Assembly: GCA_029938605.1 (NCBI GenBank)
Contig: JAOZUO010000084.1
Location: 1-34,365, forward strand
DNA length: 34,365 bases
Direction of reading: 5' to 3'
Source: Deltaproteobacteria bacterium
Lineage (GTDB): Bacteria; Myxococcota_A; Polyangia; HGW-17; JAJRWW01
A program made the position numbers and the translations under genes. Under the pieces are notes generated by a model. The model ran no database searches, was not told where the DNA came from, and was given only the letters and a program-made list of their open reading frames with translations. Below, piece after piece: positions 24,358 through 32,573 of this stretch (positions are counted from its first letter, which is position 1; each line of letters starts with the position of its first letter).

Positions 24358-24552
24358 TTGGGCTATGTGTTGATGGTCTTGGGCGTCGCAGCGACGCTGT
24401 CGGCGGTGTTCAACTGGAGCTTCGTGATGGACAGCGATCGGGCCGGGTTTCTCGCCAGCGCGTTTGGGGATCTGGGGTGGCGGATCATGCTCGGCGTGCT
24501 GGGCGTGATCCTGGTCTTGGTGGGGATCGACTACACATGGCATGTGTTCTGA
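24358..24552 (+). CDS. Small two-helix membrane protein, Imm17-like
   Basis: 64 residues if translation starts at the TTG at 24358, which has GGAGGAG 7 bp upstream; a GTG at 24367 is the alternative. Two hydrophobic helices (about 3-22 and 42-62) flank a polar turn containing FNWSFVMDSDRAGFL and GDLGWRIMLGVLG. From memory the pattern (F.W..FM....A..L....G..G.RI..G.LG) resembles the Imm17 immunity-protein family of polymorphic toxin loci, which are small two-helix membrane proteins. No toxin gene is adjacent: the upstream DNA is decayed repeats and the downstream genes are oppositely oriented. It may be an orphan immunity gene or an unrelated membrane peptide. Confidence 0.5.
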   Translation: MGYVLMVLGVAATLSAVFNWSFVMDSDRAGFLASAFGDLGWRIMLGVLGVILVLVGIDYTWHVF

Positions 24553-24590
24553 CGGAAGGAATGACGGATGAAGGAAGCACCGTTCAAGTG

Positions 24591-25133
24591 TCAGGTGTTT
24601 GTCTGTGTCAACGACCGCGAGCTGAGCTCACCGGCTACCCGGCGGACCCGGGCGATCATCTCGCCGGCCTTGCGCTTGGCGCCCTTGGCCACCAGGCGAG
24701 TGGGCACGAACCGTCCGATGTCCACGAAGGCCCGGTAGGTGACTCGTGAGGTCTGCGCGGTGTCGGTGACCTCCACCCACCAGCCGCCCCGAACCCGTCG
24801 CAGGTCGCCCGAGAGCTCCCGCCAGGTGATGGCCCGGGCGTCGGGATCCAACCGGCGGCGTAGCACATAGCGGATCACCTTGATGACGGCGTCCACTCGA
24901 TAGGCCAGATCGATGCGCTTGGGCGGCGTCAGGCCGTCGGTGTCCACGACGCGCGTCTCCAGGATGTCCGGGAAGAGTCGCCCGAAATTGGACACGTCCC
25001 ACAGGATGTCCAACAGCCGATTCGGCTCCACGGCCACGTAGAAGATCGCTTCCAGGCCACGGGTGCCGGATTCATCAGCAGTCTCCCGAATTTCACCGGG
25101 CGCACTGCATCGGGGGTCAATCTCTCGGGGCAC
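24591..25133 (-). CDS. SRPBCC/START-fold family protein (coenzyme Q-binding or cyclase-like)
   Basis: 180 residues from the GTG at 25133, chosen because AGGAGG lies 5 bp upstream; an ATG at 25160 would place that site inside the gene. The sequence follows the SRPBCC helix-grip pattern: YVAVEPNRLLDILWDVSNFGRLFPDILETRVVD (entry strand, then the W/F/P helix), a long strand pair around PPKRIDLAYRVDA, the ITWRELSGDLRRVRGGWWVEV strands, and a long C-terminal amphipathic helix with AKGAKRKAGEMIARVRRVAGEL. The family binds hydrophobic ligands such as quinones or polyketides. No catalytic residues are predicted. It lies 90 bp downstream of a membrane kinase gene on the same strand. Confidence 0.7.
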   Translation of the reverse strand: MPREIDPRCSAPGEIRETADESGTRGLEAIFYVAVEPNRLLDILWDVSNFGRLFPDILETRVVDTDGLTPPKRIDLAYRVDAVIKVIRYVLRRRLDPDARAITWRELSGDLRRVRGGWWVEVTDTAQTSRVTYRAFVDIGRFVPTRLVAKGAKRKAGEMIARVRRVAGELSSRSLTQTNT

Positions 25134-25223
25134 GGGCTCCTCCTGGCTGCAATGATACACGATCGCAGCCTCAACGCTGGGAGGTGGACTCCACCGGCCT
25201 GACCTCGAGGAACTGGGGATCCG

Positions 25224-26411
25224 CTACCGTCCGAAGAGTAGGTACAGGATCACGGAAGTCTGGATAATGGCGAGGATGACGAGGCCGGCAAGGGCCCCCT
25301 TGGGGATCGAGCCTCCCACGGCGTTCGCGCTCCGGGTCCCGGGGTCGTGGTTCGCCACCAGGCGTTCCGGGATCGGTCGGAGCGGGCGCGTGGCCTTTGG
25401 CGCGGGCTTTGGATCGCGCTTCGGCTGCGCAGGGGCGTCGCTCTTCCCAGCGCGGACGTTCTCCAGACCCTCGAGCACCTGCATGGCGTCCGGGCGCTTC
25501 CGAGCGATCTTGTTCAGCATCTCCCCGAGCAGGCCCGCCAGGGGCGTGGAGGCGAGGTGATCGGGGAACTGCGGCTCCTCGTGAAGCGTGCGTTGGATGA
25601 TCTTCGCCTGCCCGTCTGCCGTGAAGGGCGGGGCGCCGGTCAGCAGCTCGAACATCGTGGCGCCCAGGGCGTAGATATCCATGAGCGGCGTGGCGTTCTC
25701 GCCGAGGAAGGCCTCCGGCGGGAGATAGGGCGGCGTGCCCAGCACCAGACCCGTGGCGGTCATCCCCGGATCTACCTGGCGGCGCGCGATGCCGAAGTCC
25801 ACGAGCTTAACGCCCGGCCGGCCGTCTGCCCGCAGGAAACGAACGAGGTTCGCGGGCTTGATGTCCCGGTGGATGATACCGTTGGCGTGCAGCTCCACCA
25901 GCGCCGAGACAATGGGGATGATCAGCGAGATTACTTCGTTGGGGGGGAGGCGCCGCTCGGGTTGCTCATCGAGGTAGTCGGCCAAGTCCATTCCGTCGAT
26001 GAAGGCCATGCAGAGGCAGCCGCGGTTTCCCGCCTCCACTGCGTGGGCAGTGAAGTCGTAGATCTCCACGATTGCCGGGTGGGATACCTCTGCCAGGGCG
26101 GTGGCCTCGCGCTGGAAGCGCTGTACGAGCTCCGGCTCCTCGCAGACCAGAATCTTGAGAGCCACCTTCCGCTGCAGGCCGGTCTGCTCGGCGAGGAACA
26201 CCGAGCCCATACCACCCTCGGCCAACGGATCGAGGATTTTGTAGCGGCCGTCGATGACCTTGCCGATGAGCGTCTCGGGGACGAGGTTCCCTTGGTTGCC
26301 CGTGTCACATGAGGCTCCGTCAACACCGGCGGCGGCGGGCGCTTTCCGGGCGGCTCCATCCGGGCGTTCGGCCACGGTAGCTGCCAATGCGGACTGGTTT
26401 TCGTCGGCCAT
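25224..26411 (-). CDS. Tail-anchored Ser/Thr protein kinase
   Basis: 395 residues from the ATG at 26411 (AAAGGA upstream; an ATG two codons earlier is possible). The kinase domain (about 55-310) is intact: LAEGGMGSVFLAE, VALKIL, HRDIKPANL, DFGIARRQ and a TPPYLPPEAF activation-segment end, with the APE motif read as PPE. A Pro/Lys/Arg-rich linker follows, and the protein ends in one hydrophobic helix (GALAGLVILAIIQTSVILYLL) with only three residues after it. It therefore has no external sensor domain, unlike the other kinases in the window. It is transcribed divergently from the kinase at 26710, sharing a 298-bp regulatory region, and is probably cotranscribed with the SRPBCC gene. Confidence 0.9.
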   Translation of the reverse strand: MADENQSALAATVAERPDGAARKAPAAAGVDGASCDTGNQGNLVPETLIGKVIDGRYKILDPLAEGGMGSVFLAEQTGLQRKVALKILVCEEPELVQRFQREATALAEVSHPAIVEIYDFTAHAVEAGNRGCLCMAFIDGMDLADYLDEQPERRLPPNEVISLIIPIVSALVELHANGIIHRDIKPANLVRFLRADGRPGVKLVDFGIARRQVDPGMTATGLVLGTPPYLPPEAFLGENATPLMDIYALGATMFELLTGAPPFTADGQAKIIQRTLHEEPQFPDHLASTPLAGLLGEMLNKIARKRPDAMQVLEGLENVRAGKSDAPAQPKRDPKPAPKATRPLRPIPERLVANHDPGTRSANAVGGSIPKGALAGLVILAIIQTSVILYLLFGR

Positions 26412-26523
26412 CGGCATACATTCCTTTGGGCCCATACTCCACTCGACGTTTACGTTCCGCCCAGAATACACAGATTCGTCTCCGGGTGGGGATGCAATTT
26501 CCGCCCAATACTCCGTCGAGAGC

Positions 26524-26545
26524 CCGAAGAGTACCCGAAGAGTAC
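26524..26545. repeat. 11-bp direct repeat in divergent kinase promoter region
   Basis: CCGAAGAGTAC occurs twice back to back (26524-26534 and 26535-26545), a spacing of about one helical turn, followed by the partial CGAA. It lies in the 298-bp gap between divergent kinase genes (26412-26709), where no gene or clear promoter pair was recognised. Same-face repeats like this often bind cooperative regulators. Confidence 0.55.
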
Positions 26546-26709
26546 CGAATCTCTCCAGGGGACCCATATCCACTATTCATCCGTTGTACTCTCAGTAGTG
26601 TGTCCAACGGTTATGAGTGGCTGGTAAACTGGAGATCTGGTATTCTAGTGTAATATTTGCTATTTGAAATGCTGGTGATGTGACAGTCGCCGCAGGTTCC
26701 GAGTTAGCG

Positions 26710-28638
26710 ATGCCGCGAAAATGCCCCAAATGTAATACGGAGTGGCCCGACAACATCGTCCTGTGTCCGCGGGACGGTGAGCGGCTCATGTATATCCAGA
26801 CCGGGGTCCAGGTCGTAGATGACCTCGCGCCCCCGCGCCGTGTGAGCCAGCTCGGGCGCATGCGTTTGGTGTCGCCCAAGGCTTCCCAGCCGGGCATCGT
26901 AGCGGGGATGGCGGCCACGATTTCGCCCGGGAAGGTGCCGGCGAAAGGGTCTGGGGCACCCAAGGAAAACGGCCACGATGAGACAGACCAGCAGGCCGCC
27001 TTGGAGGCCGAGCTTGCGCAGGAGATGGAGGTACCCCGGGGTATGGTCGTGCGCAGCGGCACCATGCCCGAGGGGGCTGGCCAGTCGGACGATGCCACGA
27101 CCGAGCCGCTCGTTCCCGCCGCGGTGAAGGTCGGAGACCGGCTGGGTAACTACGAGATTTTGAAGGTCTTGGGCGAGGGAGGCATGGGTACCGTGTTCCT
27201 CGGGGAGCACGTAGTACTCAAGCGAAAGGACGCCTTGAAGGTCCTGCTGCCCGAGTTTTGTAACGAGCCCAATGTGGTCCGGCGGTTCTTCCATGAAGCC
27301 CGGGCGGTGAACCTCATTCATCACCCGAACATCATTGACATCAAGGACTTCGTGGAGGGTGACGACCACCCGCCCTACATGGTGATGGAGTACATTGAAG
27401 GCGAGTCCCTGTCACATTATATCCGGCACCATGCACCCATTGAACCGGAGGTTGTGGTGGCCATCGTGACCCAGATCTGCAGCGCCCTGAAGGCTGTGCA
27501 CGATCAAGGGATCGCCCACCGGGATCTCAAGCCTGACAATGTCATACTTCGAGAAGAACCCGATGGCACCCTGGTGGCGAAGCTGCTCGACTTCGGGGTG
27601 GCTAAGTTCATTGGCGCCCAGGACACCTTTCTCAAGACCCTGAGCGGCGCCGCGGTGGGTACCCCGGAGTACATGGCTCCCGAGCAGATCGTGGGCGAGA
27701 AGGTGGACCATCGCATCGACGTCTACGCCCTCGGTGTCATCCTGTATGAGATGCTCACCAGCCGGCAGCCATTTACCGCCACGACGGTGGGTGAGCTCGT
27801 CACCGCGCACCTCACCGCGGAGCCCGTTTCGCCGGCTCAGCGGCTCGCGGACCTGGGCGCCGAGCCCATCTCTCCGGAGCTCAATGATACGGTGCTCAAG
27901 TGTCTGGCCAAGGAGGCCGACGAGCGGGTGAGCTCCATGGAGGCGCTTCGAAAGATGCTGCGCGTTGGCATAGGGGAGTTCACGCGCCCGATGCCCATGC
28001 CGGCCCTGGAGGACCTGGGTAGGCATCAGGTGAAGGGTTCGCGGCGAGGCTGGGTCTTCGGTGGCGTGGCAGCCCTGATCCTGGCGGGACTGGGAGGGGC
28101 GTTTGGGTTCGGGCTCGTGGGCGGTGGCGCCAAACGGTCAGGCGAAGCTGCTTCCAGTGCTGGTTCCGAGGCTCCCCAGACCCCCATGGCCATGCAGAAT
28201 GTGCCCGGGTTGGCGTCAAAGAAGGTCTGGGTCACTTCGGTGCCTGGCGGGGCCTCGCTCTTTAGCCTGAAGGATGGACGGTTTTTGGGGAAGACACCGA
28301 CGAGCGTGGAGTTGAAACGGGGGGAACGGATGGCCGTGCGGCTGCGGCTGAACGGATATCGGGATTCGAAGGCGGAGGTGGGGTACTACGCTACGGTGCC
28401 ATTGCGGGTGGTGCTGGCGGCCGGGCCTCCGCAAAAGGGCGACAAGATGGCGGTGATGGACACCGGTATGGATCCGACCGAACCCATGCGAGCGACCATG
28501 CGACCCGGCATGCGGCCCGGCATGCGGCCCGGCATGCGCCCCGTCGTGGCGCCGGACATGCGCCCTATGGACAGGTTGACCATGGGGGGGATGCCGGATC
28601 TGGGGAACACCCTTGACCCCTTCGGGATGTCGAAATGA
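26710..28638 (+). CDS. Ser/Thr kinase with N-terminal zinc ribbon and C-terminal PEGA-like domain
   Basis: 642 residues from the ATG at 26710, where the zinc ribbon begins (MPRKCPKCNTEWP...LCPRDGERL); no strong ribosome-binding site is visible and an upstream GTG at 26680 remains possible. After a linker of about 125 residues comes a full kinase domain: LGEGGMGTVFLGE, DALKVL, HRDLKPDN, DFGVAKF and TPEYMAPEQI. One transmembrane helix (about 448-472) leads to a PEGA-like domain (KVWVTSVPGGASLF, GRFLGKTPTSVEL) and a Met/Arg/Pro/Gly tail. CPxC ribbons at the N-terminus of myxobacterial kinases are common and may bind metal. First gene of a plus-strand signalling run with two further kinases. Confidence 0.9.
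   Translation: MPRKCPKCNTEWPDNIVLCPRDGERLMYIQTGVQVVDDLAPPRRVSQLGRMRLVSPKASQPGIVAGMAATISPGKVPAKGSGAPKENGHDETDQQAALEAELAQEMEVPRGMVVRSGTMPEGAGQSDDATTEPLVPAAVKVGDRLGNYEILKVLGEGGMGTVFLGEHVVLKRKDALKVLLPEFCNEPNVVRRFFHEARAVNLIHHPNIIDIKDFVEGDDHPPYMVMEYIEGESLSHYIRHHAPIEPEVVVAIVTQICSALKAVHDQGIAHRDLKPDNVILREEPDGTLVAKLLDFGVAKFIGAQDTFLKTLSGAAVGTPEYMAPEQIVGEKVDHRIDVYALGVILYEMLTSRQPFTATTVGELVTAHLTAEPVSPAQRLADLGAEPISPELNDTVLKCLAKEADERVSSMEALRKMLRVGIGEFTRPMPMPALEDLGRHQVKGSRRGWVFGGVAALILAGLGGAFGFGLVGGGAKRSGEAASSAGSEAPQTPMAMQNVPGLASKKVWVTSVPGGASLFSLKDGRFLGKTPTSVELKRGERMAVRLRLNGYRDSKAEVGYYATVPLRVVLAAGPPQKGDKMAVMDTGMDPTEPMRATMRPGMRPGMRPGMRPVVAPDMRPMDRLTMGGMPDLGNTLDPFGMSK
28498..28545 (+). repeat. 12-bp tandem repeat encoding MRPG
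   Basis: Four in-frame 12-bp units of the form ATGCGNCCCGGC encode Met-Arg-Pro-Gly repeats in the extracytoplasmic tail of the kinase at 26710. Confidence 0.85.
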
Positions 28639-28657
28639 ATGGAGGATCTGAGCCTTT

Positions 28658-28813
28658 GGGCCCGTCCAGAAATAAGTCCTCGATTCAGGGCGTCGGTACG
28701 CCCGGCTCGCGAGGCACGACGAGGCGCATACTTATTGATATGCAACGAGAAGTAACGAAGCGAGCCGGGATGGACCGGCGGCCTGGACGATCGAGTTATT
28801 TCTGGACGGGCCC
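28658..28813. repeat. 156-bp imperfect palindrome between two kinase genes
   Basis: Perfect 18-bp outer arms (28658-28675 and 28796-28813, beginning GGGCCCGTCCAG), perfect 10-bp inner arms CCCGGCTCGC (28701-28710) / GCGAGCCGGG (28760-28769), a CTCGAT/ATCGAG pair, and a central hairpin GCATA-N8-TATGC (28726-28743) share one centre near 28735. The element could fold into a single long hairpin as RNA or cruciform DNA. No T-tract, and no coding sequence is recognised within. It fills most of the 186-bp gap between the two genes and ends 11 bp before the next ATG. Confidence 0.85.
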
Positions 28814-28824
28814 TTATTAATAAG
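28813..28824 (+). promoter_or_regulatory. AT-rich palindrome abutting the start codon; possible -10
   Basis: CTTATTAATAAG is a perfect 12-bp palindrome directly before the ATG at 28825. There is no Shine-Dalgarno. TATTAA could serve as a -10 for a leaderless message, or the site could be an operator. Confidence 0.35.
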
Positions 28825-30324
28825 ATGCAGTCAACCACGGGACAAACTCGATCCGCCGGGCAAATCATCGGTGTATACCGGTGTCTCTCTCTGCTCGGTG
28901 AGGGCGGTATGGGCCACGTATACCTGGCCGAGCACACGCGGTTGGGGCGCAAGGTAGCCCTCAAGCGGCTCAAGGATCGGGTGGCGGCGGAGCCCGAGGC
29001 AGTGGATCAGTTCATGGTCGAAGCCCGGGCGGTCAATCGCATTCGCCACCCGCACATCGTGGACGTCACCGACTTTTTCAACGACGAATCCGGGGTGTAC
29101 TACCTGATGGAGCTGCTCGAGGGTCAGACCCTGGCGGAGCTCTTGCGGAAGGATGGCCCCCTCACCGAGGGGCGAGCATTATACATCGGCCACCAGATGG
29201 CCGACGCCCTTGAGGCGGCTCACCAGGCCGATGTGCTGCACCTGGATATCAAGCCGTCTAATATTTTTCTCATCACCAAAGATGGCCAGGCGGACTTCGC
29301 CAAGCTGCTGGATTTTGGTGTCGCGAGGCTCCGGGGCGCGGCCGACTGCATGGACGCCGAGGATCACGCGGCGGACATGGGACCGGTGACTCCCGTCTTC
29401 ATGGCGCCGGAACAGGCCACCAGCGGGCCAGTGGACCATCGTGCGGACATATACTCGCTGGGGACCGTTCTCTACGCCATGGCCGCCGGGCGTCCTCCCT
29501 TCGAGGCGCAGTCCCTTGCGGAGTTCGTGCACAAGCACCAGAGCGTGGCGCCTACCCCGCTGACCCGGCTTCCGGGGCTCAAGTCGCCCGTCTCAGCGGG
29601 CTGCAGTCGCTTGGTGATGCGCTGCCTGGAGAAGCGGCCCGCGGATCGTCCACAATCCGCGCGGGAGCTGCGTGATTTGCTGGCGAAAGTGGCTGAGCAA
29701 AGCTGCGGTATCGTGCTCGTTTCGGGGCGTCCGCCCCAGAAGGCGACCGCTCGCCTGGGCTGGGGATGGGGATGGGGATGGATGGGGTCCATCGCTGCGC
29801 TGGTGGTTATCGTGGTGGCGTATTTCGCCCTGGACCTCGGCGGGGAGGGCGAGTCGCGTCGAGCGTCCGGAGGGGCCGAGGGCCAGGGCCGGGGCCAGGG
29901 CCGGGGCCAGGGCCGAGGGGCCCACGAAGCGCGTCTGGTGACGTCGTTGCCCAGAGGGGTTACCCTGGAGCTGAAGTCCAAGCCATCGGGAGCGGAGGTG
30001 TTTCGCATGGACGGGCCCATGCGGCTGCTGGGGTTGACGCCCTTGCGTGTGACGGATCTGAAGGCGTCGGGCACCATGGTCGTGCGGTTGACACTGCCAG
30101 GTTATGTGGACAAAACTCTTCGGGTGGATCTCACTCTGGGGAGCCAAATAATACACACCCCATTGGATCGGTCGTCCGATCCCATGGGGAGCGGACCGGG
30201 AGTACTGCGGCCCAGGCGTCGCGTGGTATCGCGTGTTGTTCGATCGTCTGCGATGGTTGTGGTCCCTCCGCCCGCCATGGCAATGGCCAGGGACACGGGG
30301 GGGACGGTGAATCCTTTTGAGTAG
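28825..30324 (+). CDS. Membrane Ser/Thr protein kinase, non-RD type
   Basis: 499 residues. Kinase domain about 15-290: LGEGGMGHVYLAE, VALK with Lys47, DFGVARL, and an activation segment ending TPVFMAPEQA. The catalytic loop reads HLDIKPSN: Asp141 is kept but the preceding Arg is Leu140, making it a non-RD kinase that is not expected to depend on activation-loop phosphorylation in the usual way. One transmembrane helix (about 319-340) follows a Gly/Trp run, then a Gly-Gln-Arg repeat linker and a PEGA-like domain (VTLELKSKPSGAEVFRM, GTMVVRLTLPGYVDKT). The start has no ribosome-binding site. A hybrid histidine kinase starts 42 bp after its stop and may be co-expressed. Confidence 0.88.
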   Translation: MQSTTGQTRSAGQIIGVYRCLSLLGEGGMGHVYLAEHTRLGRKVALKRLKDRVAAEPEAVDQFMVEARAVNRIRHPHIVDVTDFFNDESGVYYLMELLEGQTLAELLRKDGPLTEGRALYIGHQMADALEAAHQADVLHLDIKPSNIFLITKDGQADFAKLLDFGVARLRGAADCMDAEDHAADMGPVTPVFMAPEQATSGPVDHRADIYSLGTVLYAMAAGRPPFEAQSLAEFVHKHQSVAPTPLTRLPGLKSPVSAGCSRLVMRCLEKRPADRPQSARELRDLLAKVAEQSCGIVLVSGRPPQKATARLGWGWGWGWMGSIAALVVIVVAYFALDLGGEGESRRASGGAEGQGRGQGRGQGRGAHEARLVTSLPRGVTLELKSKPSGAEVFRMDGPMRLLGLTPLRVTDLKASGTMVVRLTLPGYVDKTLRVDLTLGSQIIHTPLDRSSDPMGSGPGVLRPRRRVVSRVVRSSAMVVVPPPAMAMARDTGGTVNPFE

Positions 30325-30366
30325 TCTGTAGTCGTCCGAAGGCTGGTTCAGGGAAGGGAGCTGGGA

Positions 30367-32547
30367 ATGTCAGCTGATCATGCTAGGCCGGAGACACCGG
30401 TCCTTGAGGTCCTGCGCAGGGACTCGCAGAAGATCCTCAAGGGAGTGCTGACCGGAGATCAGGAGAAGGATCGACGCAACGTCGCGACCTTGCTGGCGAC
30501 CATCAACGCGGTCAACTCCTCTCTGGACGATTCGGAGGTTACCCGAACCCTGGTGGACATGATCGTCTCCCTGACAGAGGCGGATCGGGGGCTGCTATTG
30601 CTCCGGGACGCCGAGGGGGAGCTGGCTGTGAGCGTCGGCCGGGCGCGGAACCTGGGCGATCTCGAAGGGGAGGTGCTCTACAGCAAGAGCATCACAGGCA
30701 AGGTCTTTTCCAGCGGTCGCTCCGTCTGTATCGTGGACTCCCTCTCGGGAGAGTATGATCGGGTCGGGCAGAGTGTTCACGAGCTGCAACTGCGTACCAT
30801 CATGTGCGCGCCGCTGTTCATGGCCGAGGAGATCATCGGCGTGATGTACGTGGACAGCAGGCTGGCGCGGGAGGGGTTCACGGGGGCGGATCTTACGGTC
30901 TTCGAGGCCCTGTGTAAGCAGACGGCCATCAGCCTCACAAACATCCGCCTGAAGCGAAACACCATTCGGGCGGAGGCCTCCAACGAGGCCAAGAGCCTGT
31001 TTCTGGCCAATATGAGCCACGAGATCCGTACGCCCATGAACGCGGTGGTAGGGATCACATCGCTGCTGCTGGAGGAGGACTTGTCCCCTCAGCAGCGGGA
31101 GTTGGCCGAGATCATCAAGTCCAGCGCGGACTCGCTCATGACCATCATCGGCGACATTCTGGACTTTTCGAAGATCGAATCCGGCCATGTGGATATGGTC
31201 TCGGTGGACTTCGATCTGCGCCTGGTGTTGGAGGAGGTCACGGACCTGCTTGCCCTGCGCGCCTTGGAGAAGGGGCTGGAGCTGGTCTGCCCCGTGGAGC
31301 TGGATGTTCCAGTGCTGATACGAGGCGACGCCGGTCGGTTGCGACAGATCCTCACCAACCTGGCGGCCAACGCGGTGAAGTTCACCACTGCGGGGGAGGT
31401 CTCCATCTGGGTGAGCTGCGACGAGCAGGACGAGGATCAGGCCACCCTGCGTTTCGTGATCACCGATACGGGCGTTGGTATCCCGTCCGATCAACTGGAG
31501 GCCATTTTTGGTACCTTCACGCAGGTGGACCCTTCGCGAAGTCGGAAGTACGGCGGCGCCGGGCTGGGTCTTCCCATTGCCAAGCAGCTCGTCGAGCTCA
31601 TGGGTGGCGAGATCGCCGCCAAGAGCGTGGAGGGGCAGGGGTCGAGCTTCTGGTTCACCCTACCGCTTCATAAGCAGCCCAAGCGCGCCCGTCCGGCGGA
31701 GCCACCGCTGAGGAAGCTCCAGCAGCAACGAGTGCTGGTGGTGGACGACAGCGTCATGAACCGCGTGTGGCTGATCACGCTGCTCGAGGCCTGGGGTTGC
31801 CGGTGTGAGGATGCCCAGGATCCGAACCAGGCGCAAATCCAGCTCCTGGAGGCGGTGGAGGCGCAGGACCCCTTTGGCCTGGTGGTGCTGAACCTCCTGT
31901 GGGCGGGCACCGACGGCGTCACCGTGGCCTCGACAATCAAGAAGGACGATCGGCTGGAGAGTCCGGACTTCGTGATCCTGGTGCCCGTGGACCGCATCAG
32001 CGAGTACGCGCGGCTGGAAGCCAACGGCTTTGCCACCTGCATCACCAAGCCTGTTAAGCGGTCCCGTCTGTACGAGGGTCTGGCGGCACTGTACGGGGAG
32101 GAGCGTGGGCTGACCGGGGAGTACGCCTCCTTGGCCCAGGCCGTGTCTGATCCCACCCGGGGCGGGAAGGTGAAGATCCTCGTGGCCGAGGACAACCTGC
32201 CGAACCAGGTGGTGGCCGTGGGCATGCTCCGAAACCTGGGGTTCCAGGTCGCCGTGGTGGGCAATGGGGTGGAGGTGCTCGAGCTCCTCAAGAAGGAGAC
32301 GTTTGACCTGGTGCTGATGGACGTTCAGATGCCGGAGTTGGACGGGTATCAAACCACCCGGGCCATTCGTAGCCCGGCGTCGGATTTTCACGATCCCGCC
32401 ATCCCGGTCATCGCCATGACCGCCCACGCCCTGGAGGGGGATCGTGAAACTTGTCTCGCCTCGGGCATGAACGACTACATCGCCAAACCCATGGAGCCCG
32501 AGAGCCTACTCGAGACCATCGAGCGCTGGTTACCTACCGAAGAGTAG
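30367..32547 (+). CDS. Cytosolic hybrid histidine kinase: GAF-HisKA-HATPase-REC-REC
   Basis: 726 residues; GGGAAGGGAGC precedes the ATG. Domains: helical start (1-40), GAF sensor (about 45-200; ends before the coiled stretch with NEAKS), HisKA with phospho-accepting His218 (MSHEIRTPMN), HATPase with N box NLAANAVKF, G1 DTGVGIP and G2 GGAGLGL, then two receiver domains. The first receiver (about 458-575) begins VLVVDDS but has Asn509 where the phospho-acceptor Asp belongs (VVLNLLW), so it should be a pseudo-receiver. The second (about 605-725) is complete: AEDN, Asp652 (LMDVQMPE) and a terminal KP motif. No membrane segment or signal peptide. It follows the non-RD kinase by 42 bp. Its output partner, an HPt or other protein, is not in the window. 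Confidence 0.93.
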   Translation: MSADHARPETPVLEVLRRDSQKILKGVLTGDQEKDRRNVATLLATINAVNSSLDDSEVTRTLVDMIVSLTEADRGLLLLRDAEGELAVSVGRARNLGDLEGEVLYSKSITGKVFSSGRSVCIVDSLSGEYDRVGQSVHELQLRTIMCAPLFMAEEIIGVMYVDSRLAREGFTGADLTVFEALCKQTAISLTNIRLKRNTIRAEASNEAKSLFLANMSHEIRTPMNAVVGITSLLLEEDLSPQQRELAEIIKSSADSLMTIIGDILDFSKIESGHVDMVSVDFDLRLVLEEVTDLLALRALEKGLELVCPVELDVPVLIRGDAGRLRQILTNLAANAVKFTTAGEVSIWVSCDEQDEDQATLRFVITDTGVGIPSDQLEAIFGTFTQVDPSRSRKYGGAGLGLPIAKQLVELMGGEIAAKSVEGQGSSFWFTLPLHKQPKRARPAEPPLRKLQQQRVLVVDDSVMNRVWLITLLEAWGCRCEDAQDPNQAQIQLLEAVEAQDPFGLVVLNLLWAGTDGVTVASTIKKDDRLESPDFVILVPVDRISEYARLEANGFATCITKPVKRSRLYEGLAALYGEERGLTGEYASLAQAVSDPTRGGKVKILVAEDNLPNQVVAVGMLRNLGFQVAVVGNGVEVLELLKKETFDLVLMDVQMPELDGYQTTRAIRSPASDFHDPAIPVIAMTAHALEGDRETCLASGMNDYIAKPMEPESLLETIERWLPTEE

Positions 32548-32573
32548 AGGAGTATCTCGCCAGAGCAGGGGAG

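Noticed and set aside
23787-24749. A 320-codon plus-strand open frame through the repeat region
   Set aside because: Composition is erratic, it reads through hairpins and the antisense SRPBCC gene end, and it has no domain or start signal. The small membrane gene in another frame has a good ribosome-binding site.
28658-28813. Intrinsic terminator between the two kinase genes
   Set aside because: The structure is very long, the arms are interrupted, and no T-tract follows on either strand. An RNA or mobile-element origin fits better.
28635-28820. 61-codon frame across the palindrome
   Set aside because: It lies almost wholly within the inverted repeat and has no recognisable domain; the reading frame looks incidental.
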